Assembly (NCBI GenBank): GCA_017304505.1
Contig: JAFKKQ010000053.1
Location: forward strand, 1 to 13,608
Source: Hyphomicrobiales bacterium
Lineage (GTDB): Bacteria > Pseudomonadota > Alphaproteobacteria > Rhizobiales > Xanthobacteraceae
DNA: 13,608 nucleotides
Direction of reading: 5' to 3'
Positions 1 through 6,788 of this stretch are shown here, in pieces (within the stretch, counting starts at the first letter, position 1; each line of letters starts with the position of its first letter). Position numbers and translations under genes: made by a program. Below the pieces are notes generated by a model. That model saw only the letters and a program-made list of their open reading frames with translations. It made no database searches and had not been told where the DNA came from.

Positions 1-875
1 ACCCGCGCTCGATCTCGTTCTTCGATTGCTCGGGCGAACATTCGCGCGGCGTGCACCAGCTCTGGTTCTGCGACGGCGAATACGTCCACATGGCGTCGGG
101 CGCACCGGATTTCCTGCCGACGCATCCCAACGACGACCAGTTCTACCGCTGCATCGACGTGCGCAATCCGTCAAAGCCGGTCGAGATCGGCCGCTGGCAC
201 ATGCCGGGCACCCGGCAGGGCGACAACACGCCGCCGCCGCCGCGCCATCCGCTCGACAAGGGCTACCGCGCGCACAACTGCAACGTCTATCCGCAACGGC
301 CGGACCGCTGCTATCTCGGCTACATCGACGGCGGCATGCACGTGCTGGACATTTCCGACAAGTCGGACCCCAAGCGCGTCACGTCGTGGACCAACTCGCC
401 GCCCTACACCGGCTTCATGCACACCGTGGTGCCGCTGTTCGACCGCGGCCTGATGCTGGTCACCGATGAGTCGACCGAGAACAACGCCAAGGACTGGCCG
501 AAGCTGATCTGGGTGCTCGACGCGCGCGACGAGAGCAATCTGGTCCCGATTTCAACCTGTCCGCTGCCCGACCACAAGGCTTATGCCGCGCGTGGCCGGT
601 TCGGCGCCCATAACATCCATGAGAACGTGCCGGTGCCGACCTCCTGGCAAAACGACCAGATCGTGCTCGGCACCTTCTTCAACGGCGGCTTGCGCGCTTA
701 CGATCTTTCCAATCCATTCCAGCCGCAGCCGATCGCAACCTTCGTGCCGCCGGCCCCTCCCGGCGCGCCGACCGGAACGATCCAGCTCAACGACGTGTTC
801 GTCGACGAGCGCGAAGTCGTCTACACCGTCGACCGCCACATCGGCGGCCTCTACATCCTGGAGATGGATTTCTGA
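1..875 (+). CDS. LVIVD repeat-containing protein (5' truncated)
   Basis: The reading frame is open from the first full codon at position 3 to a TGA at 873-875, so this is the C-terminal part of a longer protein and the true start lies outside the window. At least three segments fit the LVIVD repeat pattern (hydrophobic strand, Asp, short polar turn, Pro, then a strand): 'CIDVRNPSKPVEIG', 'VLDISDKSDPKRVTSW' and 'AYDLSNPFQPQPIATF'. The protein ends in a further strand, 'LYILEMDF'. Such repeats build beta-propeller-like folds, often in secreted or surface proteins. The substrate and role of this family are unknown, so no function is assigned. The N-terminus is missing, so a signal peptide cannot be judged. 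A hairpin follows 39 bases after the stop, before the downstream GTPase gene on the same strand. Confidence 0.8.
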   Translation, partial: PRSISFFDCSGEHSRGVHQLWFCDGEYVHMASGAPDFLPTHPNDDQFYRCIDVRNPSKPVEIGRWHMPGTRQGDNTPPPPRHPLDKGYRAHNCNVYPQRPDRCYLGYIDGGMHVLDISDKSDPKRVTSWTNSPPYTGFMHTVVPLFDRGLMLVTDESTENNAKDWPKLIWVLDARDESNLVPISTCPLPDHKAYAARGRFGAHNIHENVPVPTSWQNDQIVLGTFFNGGLRAYDLSNPFQPQPIATFVPPAPPGAPTGTIQLNDVFVDEREVVYTVDRHIGGLYILEMDF

Positions 876-914
876 GACGGTAAACGCAGAATTCCTGACA
901 GGCAGTCTGCTTTC

Positions 915-943
915 TTCACCCTCCCCTGGAGGGGGAGGGTGAA
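915..943. repeat. Perfect 12-bp inverted repeat, REP-like or terminator
   Basis: TTCACCCTCCCC (915-926) and its exact complement GGGGAGGGTGAA (932-943) flank a five-base loop (927-931). There is no T-run after it, so it is not a classical intrinsic terminator. A very similar C-run/G-run palindrome is, to my recollection, scattered through intergenic regions of Bradyrhizobium-like genomes, so it is better read as a REP-type repeat that may also attenuate or protect the upstream transcript. Confidence 0.65.
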
Positions 944-955
944 AACGCAAGTGGC

Positions 956-2008
956 ATGACCGACACCATCTACGATCTCTTTCCCTCGCAGTCCGCCGGC
1001 CGCTTCGGCCGGCGGCAGAAGCGGGCGCGTGGCGCGCGGCTGCCGGTCATCATCGTCACCGGCTTCCTCGGCGCCGGAAAGACCACGCTGGTCCGCCGCT
1101 TCCTGGAGTCGCCGGAGGGCCGCGGCACCGCGCTGATCGTCAACGAGTTCGGCGCCGAGGGCATTGACGACGCGCTGCTGCGCCAGAGCAAGGACGAGGT
1201 CACGCTGCTCGGCAACGGCTGCCTGTGCTGCACGACACGCTCCGACCTGCAGATCGCCTTACGTCGCCTGGTCGCCGACCGCGACCGCGGCAAGATCCCG
1301 CATTTCGACCGCGTGCTGATCGAAACCAGCGGGCTCGCCGATCTTAGCCCGATCCTGCAAACCTTCTCGACCGACCGTGCGCTCGGCGACGAATTCGCCA
1401 TCGAGGTGGTGCTCGCGGTGGTCGACGCGGTGGCGGGTCTTCGCAATCTCGAAACCGCGCCGGAGGCGCGCAAGCAGGCGATCCTGGCGGACCGGCTGGT
1501 GGTATCGAAAACCGACATCGCCAACCAGAAGTCGGTCACCAAGCTGACCGCGATGCTGCGCGACCTGAACCCGCGTGCGGTGATCGACGTCGCGGTCAGG
1601 GGCGACATCGATCCGAAGACTCTGACCGACACCGGGCAGGTCGACGCCATCGAGCGTCACTCCGGCTTCATTGCCGAAGCCTCGCACAGCGACGGTATCG
1701 TCAGCTTCGTAATGCGCGACGAGGCGCCGTTGGTCTGGCCAATGTTCCACCGCGCCATCGAGACGCTGATCGCGCTGCGCGGCCCCGACATCCTGCGCGT
1801 CAAGGGGCTGCTCAACCTCGCGGGCTCCAAGGGCCCGGTGGTGTTCCAGGCGGTGCAGCACCTGATCCATCCGCCGGTCGAACTCACCGCATGGCCGGAT
1901 GACGATCGCGCCAGCCGGGTGGTCTTCATCACCCGCGGCATCAGCGAGCGGCAGGTGTCCGATCTGTTCGCGGCCTGCCGGGCGCTGGGCTTCACCGCGG
2001 ACGAATAG
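956..2008 (+). CDS. CobW/COG0523 G3E-family GTPase (metal chaperone type)
   Basis: 350 residues, typical for the family. Visible motifs: Walker A GFLGAGKTT at residues 36-44; switch region NEFGAEGIDD near 63-72; the metal-binding CxCC motif in GNGCLCC at 86-92; Walker B-like ETSGLAD at 123-129; a guanine-specificity motif in the form SKTD at 184-187; and a CobW C-terminal domain from about residue 240 to the end. COG0523 proteins use GTP to deliver metals (Zn, Co and others) to target enzymes. Nothing in the sequence fixes the metal: there is no His-rich tail, and no Zur or cobalamin control element could be recognised upstream. The first 28 residues are a basic extension before the GTPase core. 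The ATG at 956 is the first start in frame, 12 bases after the hairpin, and has no convincing Shine-Dalgarno sequence. The gene is convergent with the MFS gene, with only three bases between the two stops. Confidence 0.9.
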   Translation: MTDTIYDLFPSQSAGRFGRRQKRARGARLPVIIVTGFLGAGKTTLVRRFLESPEGRGTALIVNEFGAEGIDDALLRQSKDEVTLLGNGCLCCTTRSDLQIALRRLVADRDRGKIPHFDRVLIETSGLADLSPILQTFSTDRALGDEFAIEVVLAVVDAVAGLRNLETAPEARKQAILADRLVVSKTDIANQKSVTKLTAMLRDLNPRAVIDVAVRGDIDPKTLTDTGQVDAIERHSGFIAEASHSDGIVSFVMRDEAPLVWPMFHRAIETLIALRGPDILRVKGLLNLAGSKGPVVFQAVQHLIHPPVELTAWPDDDRASRVVFITRGISERQVSDLFAACRALGFTADE

Positions 2009-2011
2009 GCC

Positions 2012-3475
2012 TCAGTCCAGGAAGGTCAGCGGCCGCGCCACCTGTTCGAGCGGCTTGCGCTCGGCCGCAACGGCGAAGAACGCCGCGATCAGCCCCGCTG
2101 CGATCATCAGCACGGATCCCAGGAGATAGCCGCCGAACAGGCTCGTGCGCGAGCCGGTGTCGATCAGCACGCCGAACAGCCACGGCCCGGCCATGCCGCC
2201 GATGCCGGTGCCGATGGCATAGAAGATCGCGATGGCCAGCGCCCGCATCTCCAGCGGGAACGTCTCGCTGACGGTGAGATAGGCCGAACTGGCCGCGGCC
2301 GAGGCAAAGAAGAAGATGATGGTCCACGCCAGCGTCTGGTGCGCGGCGCTGAGCACGCCTTGCTCGAACAGCGATCCGCTCACCGCAAGCAGCACGCCCG
2401 AAACGATGTAAGTGAACGCGATCATCGTCCGCCGGCCGATCACATCGAACAACCGGCCGAGCAGCAGCGGGCCGAGGAAATTGCCCGCGGCGAACGGCAG
2501 GATGTACCAGCCGACGTCGCCGGATGGGATGCCATAGAAATCGGTCAGCACCAGCGCGTAGGTGAAGAAGATGGCGTTGTAGAAGAACGCCTGCGCCGCC
2601 ATCAGCGCGAGACCGACAAGCGTGCGGCGCGGGTAACGTTGCACCAGCACATTCGCCACTTCGATCAGCGGCGTGCGATGACGCATACGCAGACGCACCC
2701 GCGGCAGACCGGCCGTTGACAGTCGTTCCTCGTGCGTCACGCGGCGCTCGATGCCGGCCACCACCTGTTCCGCTTCGGCCACGCGACCGTGGGTCATCAG
2801 CCAGCGCGGGCTTTCCGGCAGCCATAGCCGCATGAGGAAGATCACCAGCGCCAGCGCGGCACCGAGCAGGAAGGCCAGCCGCCAGCCGTATTCCGGATCG
2901 ATCAACGACGCATCGAGCACGACGATGGCAGCCAGCGCGCCGAGCGCCGCGCCGATCCAGGAGCTGCCGTTGATGGCGAGTTCGGTCCAGCCGCGCACGC
3001 GGGCCGGGATCAGTTCCTGGATGGTCGAGTTGATCGCGGCGTATTCGCCGCCGATGCCGGCGCCGGTGAGGAAACGGAACACCGCGAAGCTCGCAAGATT
3101 CCACGACAGCGCGGTGGCCGCGGTCGCGGCGAGATAAACCGACAGCGTGATGAAGAACAGCTTCTTGCGGCCGAGCCTGTCGGTGAGCCAGCCGAAGAAC
3201 AGCGCGCCAAAGACGGCGCCGGCCACATAGGCGCTCGCGGCGATCCCGACATCGGCGTTGCTAAAGCGCAGCATCGGGCTTGCCTTGAGCGCGCCGGCGA
3301 CGGAGCCGGCAAGCGTGACCTCAAGGCCGTCCAGAATCCAGGTGACGCCGAGCGCAGCCACCACCAGCGTGTGAAACCGGCTCCAGGGCAGACGGTCGAG
3401 ACGTGCGGGAATATCCGTCTCGACGACCGCAGCCGCGTCGGCGAAAGCAGAGGAACTGGCCGACCGCTGAACCAT
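2012..3475 (-). CDS. MFS transporter, sugar/metabolite:H+ symporter type
   Basis: 487 residues from the ATG at 3475, with about 12 hydrophobic segments in two halves. Signatures of the sugar-porter-like branch of the major facilitator superfamily are clear. Loop 2-3 motif GWLTDRLGRKK is at residues 95-105, GGEYAAINSTIQELIPARVRG at about 142-162, and PESPRWL after helix 6 at 220-226. The second-half equivalents are GRLFDVIGRRTMI and SETFPLEMRA. It should act in the inner membrane as a proton-coupled importer, but the substrate cannot be told from sequence. The frame stays open upstream to a TTG at 3538, which would add 21 residues. That TTG lies inside a palindromic repeat (3508-3586), so the ATG at 3475 is preferred. 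Neither start has a good ribosome binding site. The gene shares no operon with its neighbours. Confidence 0.88.
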   Translation of the reverse strand: MVQRSASSSAFADAAAVVETDIPARLDRLPWSRFHTLVVAALGVTWILDGLEVTLAGSVAGALKASPMLRFSNADVGIAASAYVAGAVFGALFFGWLTDRLGRKKLFFITLSVYLAATAATALSWNLASFAVFRFLTGAGIGGEYAAINSTIQELIPARVRGWTELAINGSSWIGAALGALAAIVVLDASLIDPEYGWRLAFLLGAALALVIFLMRLWLPESPRWLMTHGRVAEAEQVVAGIERRVTHEERLSTAGLPRVRLRMRHRTPLIEVANVLVQRYPRRTLVGLALMAAQAFFYNAIFFTYALVLTDFYGIPSGDVGWYILPFAAGNFLGPLLLGRLFDVIGRRTMIAFTYIVSGVLLAVSGSLFEQGVLSAAHQTLAWTIIFFFASAAASSAYLTVSETFPLEMRALAIAIFYAIGTGIGGMAGPWLFGVLIDTGSRTSLFGGYLLGSVLMIAAGLIAAFFAVAAERKPLEQVARPLTFLD

Positions 3476-3507
3476 GCCGGGCGAACGCTGGTGGCGAGGA
3501 TTCGTTC

Positions 3508-3586
3508 CTAGTGGAGCGGATTTGACATTCGCTATCAACCTGGCAGCGAACTGGCACAGCGAATGTCAAATCCAAAGCTCCACTAG
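3508..3586. repeat. MITE-like palindromic element A
   Basis: The left arm at 3508-3533 starts CTAGTGGAGC and continues GGATTTGACATTCGCT. The right arm at 3558-3586 is its exact complement except for three extra A bases at 3574-3576. The result is a 10-bp outer and a 16-bp inner stem around a 24-base loop. Both ends are CTAG. It sits 32 bases upstream of the MFS start codon and is related to element B, 13 bases further on, in opposite orientation. No transposase is encoded. It is probably a non-autonomous mobile repeat or a REP-type structure; which family could move it is not visible here. Confidence 0.8.
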
Positions 3587-3599
3587 CAGTTTGAATTTG

Positions 3600-3675
3600 C
3601 TAGTGGTCCTTTGATTCTAACATTCGCAAACACGCCTGCTGAAACCGCATGCGAATGTTAGAATCGGACCACTAG
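3600..3675. repeat. MITE-like palindromic element B, mirror image of A
   Basis: The left arm at 3600-3627 is CTAGTGGTCC, then TTT, then GATTCTAACATTCGC. The right arm at 3651-3675 is the exact complement without the three-base insert. The loop is 23 bases. The ends are again CTAG. Compared with element A, the arms differ at several positions, and each change is matched on the opposite arm, so both hairpins remain fully paired. The TTT insert is on the arm facing element A, which shows that the two copies lie in inverted orientation. Confidence 0.8.
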
Positions 3676-3706
3676 CGGCTGCGCATGGCGTATCAACCTC
3701 GAGCGC

Positions 3707-3738
3707 AAAACGGCGGACGCCGTAATGCGGCGCCCGTC
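3707..3738 (-). terminator. Intrinsic terminator of the TIGR02594 gene
   Basis: On the minus strand, 14 bases after the TAA stop, an 11-bp stem forms between GACGGGCGCCG (3738-3728) and CGGCGTCCGCC (3722-3712) around the loop CATTA. It has one mismatch and one G-U pair, and is followed by GTTTT. This is a good rho-independent terminator for the gene at 3753-4436. Confidence 0.7.
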
Positions 3739-3752
3739 TCTCGAAGCAACGC

Positions 3753-4436
3753 TTAGGGCATCACGTAAGCGTAGATCCGGCCGCGCGGATACTTGGCCTC
3801 GGCCACGCGGCGCCCGTAGTTGCCCGAGATGATGATGGGATTGCCCTTGGCGTCGATGCCGCTGACCACGCCGACGTGTCCGCCGTTGCGGCCGCGACTC
3901 ATCACTGCGATGGCGCCGACGCGCGGACCAGGTACACGCCGCCCGTAAGAAGCAAACGAGCGGGCCATATCCGACGACGTGCCTTTGAGGCCGACGCGCT
4001 TGAGCACGAAGTTCATGAAACGCGCGCACCACAGGCTCGCCCGCCCGGTCGGGTTGGTGCCGATCCAGCGGCGCGCTTCGGAAACCAGCGAGTTGCTTCC
4101 GAACGACGCAAACGCATCGCGAGGGTTGTGGCCTTGATGCAATTCCTTCGCCGTTGAAATTGCGTGGTGTCCGCGCAGGTGCCGCATCGCGCTTCGATGC
4201 GACCGCGCATGGGCGCGCTCCCGCGTCGCGTGGCGCACCGAGTGACGATGCGGGCTGCGCCGCGCCTTATGGCTGCTTCTCGCATGGCGAGCGCGCTTCG
4301 GCGCAACGTTCGATCCCTGGACAGGATACGCATCACTCATGTGGACACCGGATTCCGGCGGATCAGCCGACGCCGGCGCGGCAAACACCATCATCGAAGA
4401 CGACAGAAGCACAACAGCAACAAGATTCACGCGCAT
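3753..4436 (-). CDS. Secreted TIGR02594/CHAP-like cysteine peptidase or amidase
   Basis: 227 residues. The N-terminus has a basic start, a hydrophobic core and an APASA-D cleavage site (about 24/25), so the product is exported. Residues 47-103 form a low-complexity linker with about 13 Arg and 12 His. The C-terminal domain, from about residue 116, matches the TIGR02594/CHAP (NlpC/P60-like) pattern. It has the candidate nucleophile Cys137 in SLWCARFMN, His187 in GGHVGVVSG, and a polar Asn206 in ISGNYG as the likely third residue. Families of this type cleave peptide cross-links or amide bonds in peptidoglycan, so a cell-wall role is inferred, not shown. The ATG at 4436 has AGGGG upstream at a usual distance. 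A terminator follows directly. The positively charged linker could bind envelope polyanions or metal ions. Confidence 0.82.
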   Translation of the reverse strand: MRVNLVAVVLLSSSMMVFAAPASADPPESGVHMSDAYPVQGSNVAPKRARHARSSHKARRSPHRHSVRHATRERAHARSHRSAMRHLRGHHAISTAKELHQGHNPRDAFASFGSNSLVSEARRWIGTNPTGRASLWCARFMNFVLKRVGLKGTSSDMARSFASYGRRVPGPRVGAIAVMSRGRNGGHVGVVSGIDAKGNPIIISGNYGRRVAEAKYPRGRIYAYVMP

Positions 4437-4601
4437 TCAGACAAACCCCTGTGTGGAGAGACGCCATCAATGCCCGCCGGCATGGAGGCGTCAGTCACCG
4501 CATCTCTTGATGTTCAGGAATGAGAGGACGGCGATCTGTGAGGAACGGTGTGGACAACACGATTTGAACGACGCGGGAACACTGATCCAGCACCAAACTC
4601 T

Positions 4602-4624
4602 GTTAGTGTTAGACGTTAATGTTA
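4602..4624 (-). promoter_or_regulatory. Cluster of four TAAC motifs, possible operator
   Basis: On the minus strand TAAC occurs four times, with spacings of 6, 7 and 6 bases, in an AT-rich patch of otherwise GC-rich DNA. It lies 166-188 bases upstream of the secreted TIGR02594 gene. Regular spacing suggests a protein-binding site. It resembles CtrA half-sites (TTAA) only loosely and does not show the TTAA-N7-TTAA spacing, so no regulator is named. Confidence 0.25.
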
Positions 4625-4703
4625 CCGGTGCGCCCCCGCGGCGCATGTGATTGCCTGGCGGCAATCGCGGTCAGCGTTCCCGCAGCACTGTGGCGACATC
4701 AAG

Positions 4704-4750
4704 AAAAACTGCCGGCAGCGCCGTGACGTTTGCGGTTCCGCATGGAACCG
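4704..4750 (-). terminator. Possible terminator region of metXW
   Basis: On the minus strand, 58 bases after the metW stop, a perfect 7-bp hairpin (CGGTTCC/GGAACCG, loop of four) is followed by a 4-bp CGGC-GCT-GCCG hairpin and then GTTTTTCTT (from 4709 downwards). Each hairpin alone is weak, but the T-run right after GC-rich pairing makes this the best candidate for the operon end. Confidence 0.35.
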
Positions 4751-4807
4751 GCGCGCAGCCTGCGCGTGGAACTCGGGCGAGTGGGACTCGAAATTGTCGG
4801 ATCAGCC

Positions 4808-5470
4808 TTAACCGCGCCGGCTCAGCAGGAACACCGCCTGCTCGCCGAACAGGTTCCAGAACCACCAGGGCGCGTTGAATCCGAGCGGCTTGCCGTAGGC
4901 GTTCAGCGCCACCGCCCGTTCCATCTTGGCGTTGACGACATCGCAGAGGTCGCGGACATCCTTGATCGTGCAGAAGCGGATGTTGGGCGATTCCCACCAC
5001 GCATACGGCAGGTTGTCGGTGCTCGGCATGTGGCCGCCGAGGCCAAGCTGCAGGCGGATTCGCCCGTGGCCGAAGTTCGGAAACGACACCACGGCGTTGC
5101 GCCCGATCCGCAGCATGTTCTCCAGCACCACGCGCGGACGGCGCATCGCTTGCAGGGTCTGCGACAGGATCACGTAGTCGAAAGCGTCGTCAGGATAATG
5201 ATCGAGGTCGGTGTCGGCGTCGCCCTGGATCACCGCCAGTCCTTTAGCAGCGCATTCGTTCACGCCCTCGCGCGACAGTTCGATGCCGCGGCCGTCGACG
5301 CCGCGCTGTTCGCCGAGGATGCGCAGCAGTTCGCCGTCGCCCGCGCCGATGTCGAGCACCCGCGATCCCGGCGCGATCATGTCCGCAACCAGCAGCAGGT
5401 CGATGCGCGCGCCGTCGGCCACGCGCGCCGTATCCGCCATCGTGAGGTCGCGCTTGAGGCGGGAGAGCAT
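4808..5470 (-). CDS. metW: Methionine biosynthesis protein MetW
   Basis: 220 residues, normal for MetW. It has a class I SAM-dependent methyltransferase-like fold with glycine-rich motif VLDIGAGDGELL at residues 38-49 and an acidic residue at the end of the next strand (GRGIELS, 60-66). The family-specific stretches SFPNFGHGRIRLQL (from 129) and PYAWWESPNIRFCTIKD (from 155) are present. MetW is consistently encoded next to metX and is needed or helpful for homoserine acylation; its own catalytic reaction is not established. It lies three bases downstream of the metX stop, so the two are co-transcribed and probably translationally coupled. The ATG at 5470 is taken as start, with GGGTGA just upstream inside the metX end. 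Met11 (5440) is an alternative but would not change the domain. Confidence 0.93.
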   Translation of the reverse strand: MLSRLKRDLTMADTARVADGARIDLLLVADMIAPGSRVLDIGAGDGELLRILGEQRGVDGRGIELSREGVNECAAKGLAVIQGDADTDLDHYPDDAFDYVILSQTLQAMRRPRVVLENMLRIGRNAVVSFPNFGHGRIRLQLGLGGHMPSTDNLPYAWWESPNIRFCTIKDVRDLCDVVNAKMERAVALNAYGKPLGFNAPWWFWNLFGEQAVFLLSRRG

Positions 5471-5473
5471 GAG

Positions 5474-6664
5474 TCACCCGCCGTTGTTCAGGCCGCGCAT
5501 CTTGGCGGCACCGTCGAGAAAACCACGGGTGATCGCGAACAGCTCGGGCTCGTCGAGCAGGAAGGCATCGTGGCCCTTGTCGGTCACGATCTCCGCAAAC
5601 GAGACGCGGCCGCCCGAAGCATTGAGCGCGTGCACGATGTTGCGCGATTCCGACGTCGGGAACAGCCAGTCCGACGTGAACGACACCACGCAGAACCGCG
5701 TGTCCAATCCGCGAAACGCATTCGCCACCGCGCCGCCGTGATCGGCGGCCAGGTCGAAGTAATCCATCGCGCGCGTCAGGTAGAGATACGAATTGGCGTC
5801 GAAGCGTTCGACGAACGAACTGCCCTGATGGCGCAGATAGGACTCGACCTCGAAATCGGCATCGAACGAGAATGTCGGCTTGTCGCGATCCTGGAATTTG
5901 CGGCCGAACTTGCGATGCAGCGCCGCGTCCGAAAGATAGGTGATGTGCGCGGCCATCCGCGCCACGGCGAGCCCGCGCCGCGGCTCCGTGCCCTCGACGA
6001 CATAGCGGCCGTGGTGCCACTCGGGATCGGCCATCACCGCCTGGCGGCCGACCTCGTGGAAGGCGATGTTCTGCGCCGAGTGGCGCGTCGCGCAGGCCAG
6101 CGGCAGCGCGCAGAACACGCGCTTGGGAAAGCTCGCCGCCCATTGCAGCACCTGCATACCGCCCATCGAGCCGCCCGCCACCGCGAACAGCGTTTCGATG
6201 TTCAGCGCATCGAGCAGCATGGCCTGCGCCCGCACCATGTCGCGGATGGTGATGACCGGAAAATCCAGGCCCCACGGCTCGCCGGTCTTCGGATTGGTCG
6301 AAGCCGGCCCGGTCGAGCCCATGCAGGAGCCGATCACATTCGAGCAGATGACGAAATAACGCTCGGTATCGATCGGCTTGCCCGGCCCCACCATCGTCAC
6401 CCACCAGCCGGGCTTGCCTGTCACCGGATTGGGACTCGCGGCGTGCTGATCGCCGGTCAGCGCGTGGCAGATCAGCACCGCGTTGGAGCGGTCGGCATTG
6501 AGCGTGCCATAGGTCTTGTAGGCAATCTGGAACGGCGACAGTTCCACGCCGGCGTCGAGCTTGAGCGGCTTGTCCGGCCCGAAATACGCCACTTCCGAAT
6601 TGCGGGGTGCGTCAGCCTCGCCCGCGCGAAGCGTTGAACGAACCGCTGTCTCGACGTCACCCAT
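5474..6664 (-). CDS. metX: Homoserine O-acyltransferase MetX
   Basis: 396 residues with an alpha/beta-hydrolase fold. The catalytic triad is readable: nucleophile Ser166 in GGSMGGMQ, Asp332 in TSDWLFPT and His365 in KGHDAFLL. Other family blocks are ALTGDQHAA (68-76), [15 protein letters not shown] (86-100) and [12 protein letters not shown] (109-120). It acylates homoserine at the first committed step of methionine synthesis in the cytosol. Acetyl-CoA is the classical donor, but MetX proteins are known that prefer succinyl-CoA, and I cannot decide that here. The ATG at 6664 has AAGG 4-8 bases upstream. It is the first gene of metXW and is divergent from chorismate mutase over a 124-base region. 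A sigma70-like promoter is visible 44-73 bases upstream, and no SAM-II riboswitch fold was seen. Confidence 0.95.
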   Translation of the reverse strand: MGDVETAVRSTLRAGEADAPRNSEVAYFGPDKPLKLDAGVELSPFQIAYKTYGTLNADRSNAVLICHALTGDQHAASPNPVTGKPGWWVTMVGPGKPIDTERYFVICSNVIGSCMGSTGPASTNPKTGEPWGLDFPVITIRDMVRAQAMLLDALNIETLFAVAGGSMGGMQVLQWAASFPKRVFCALPLACATRHSAQNIAFHEVGRQAVMADPEWHHGRYVVEGTEPRRGLAVARMAAHITYLSDAALHRKFGRKFQDRDKPTFSFDADFEVESYLRHQGSSFVERFDANSYLYLTRAMDYFDLAADHGGAVANAFRGLDTRFCVVSFTSDWLFPTSESRNIVHALNASGGRVSFAEIVTDKGHDAFLLDEPELFAITRGFLDGAAKMRGLNNGG

Positions 6665-6707
6665 GCCCTTGATATCCAGCGGCCGCGCGGGCGCGCTCGT
6701 GGCCGGA

Positions 6708-6737
6708 TAGGTAGGGACCGGCTGCCGCCTATGTCAA
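6708..6737 (-). promoter_or_regulatory. Predicted sigma70 promoter of metXW
   Basis: On the minus strand a perfect -35 box TTGACA (6737-6732) is followed after 18 bases by TACCTA (6713-6708) as a weak -10 box. Transcription would begin near 6700, leaving a leader of about 35-40 bases, too short for a SAM riboswitch. The -10 match is poor, so the exact position is uncertain. Confidence 0.45.
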
Positions 6738-6788
6738 TGTTTTCTTTGATTTAATGCGTCGTCCCGCCTATCAATAAGGGTAACCGCC

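Larger units (their letters stand above)
4437..4807. other. Gene-free region between metW and the TIGR02594 gene
   Basis: I see no convincing gene here: short open frames lack ribosome sites and recognisable products. It should hold the 3' end of the metXW transcript and the promoter of the downstream minus-strand gene. Visible structures are a 7-bp hairpin CGGTTCC/GGAACCG (4733-4750), a weaker hairpin followed by a T-run on the minus strand (4704-4723), a 7-bp hairpin GATTGCC/GGCAATC (4649-4666), and four regularly spaced TAAC motifs (4602-4624). Confidence 0.6.

Noticed and set aside
3476..3538. Longer MFS protein from a TTG start at 3538
   Set aside because: The 21 extra residues would be encoded partly by the palindromic repeat, start with a rare codon and show no transmembrane or family similarity. 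The ATG at 3475 is more likely.
4730..6637. Long open frame (635 residues) on the plus strand opposite metX and metW
   Set aside because: It is antisense to two well-supported genes, has no domain pattern, is rich in His, Arg and Ala, and is the expected by-product of high GC codon use.
6746..6774. Plus-strand promoter TTGATT-N17-TATCAA before chorismate mutase
   Set aside because: Boxes and spacing look fair, but transcription would start near 6781, after the AAGGG ribosome site at 6776-6780, so it would not serve this gene well.
6665..6788. SAM-II riboswitch upstream of metX
   Set aside because: SAM-II motifs are known before metX/metA in alphaproteobacteria, but the A-rich pseudoknot elements are absent, and the predicted leader after the TTGACA promoter is only about 35-40 bases.
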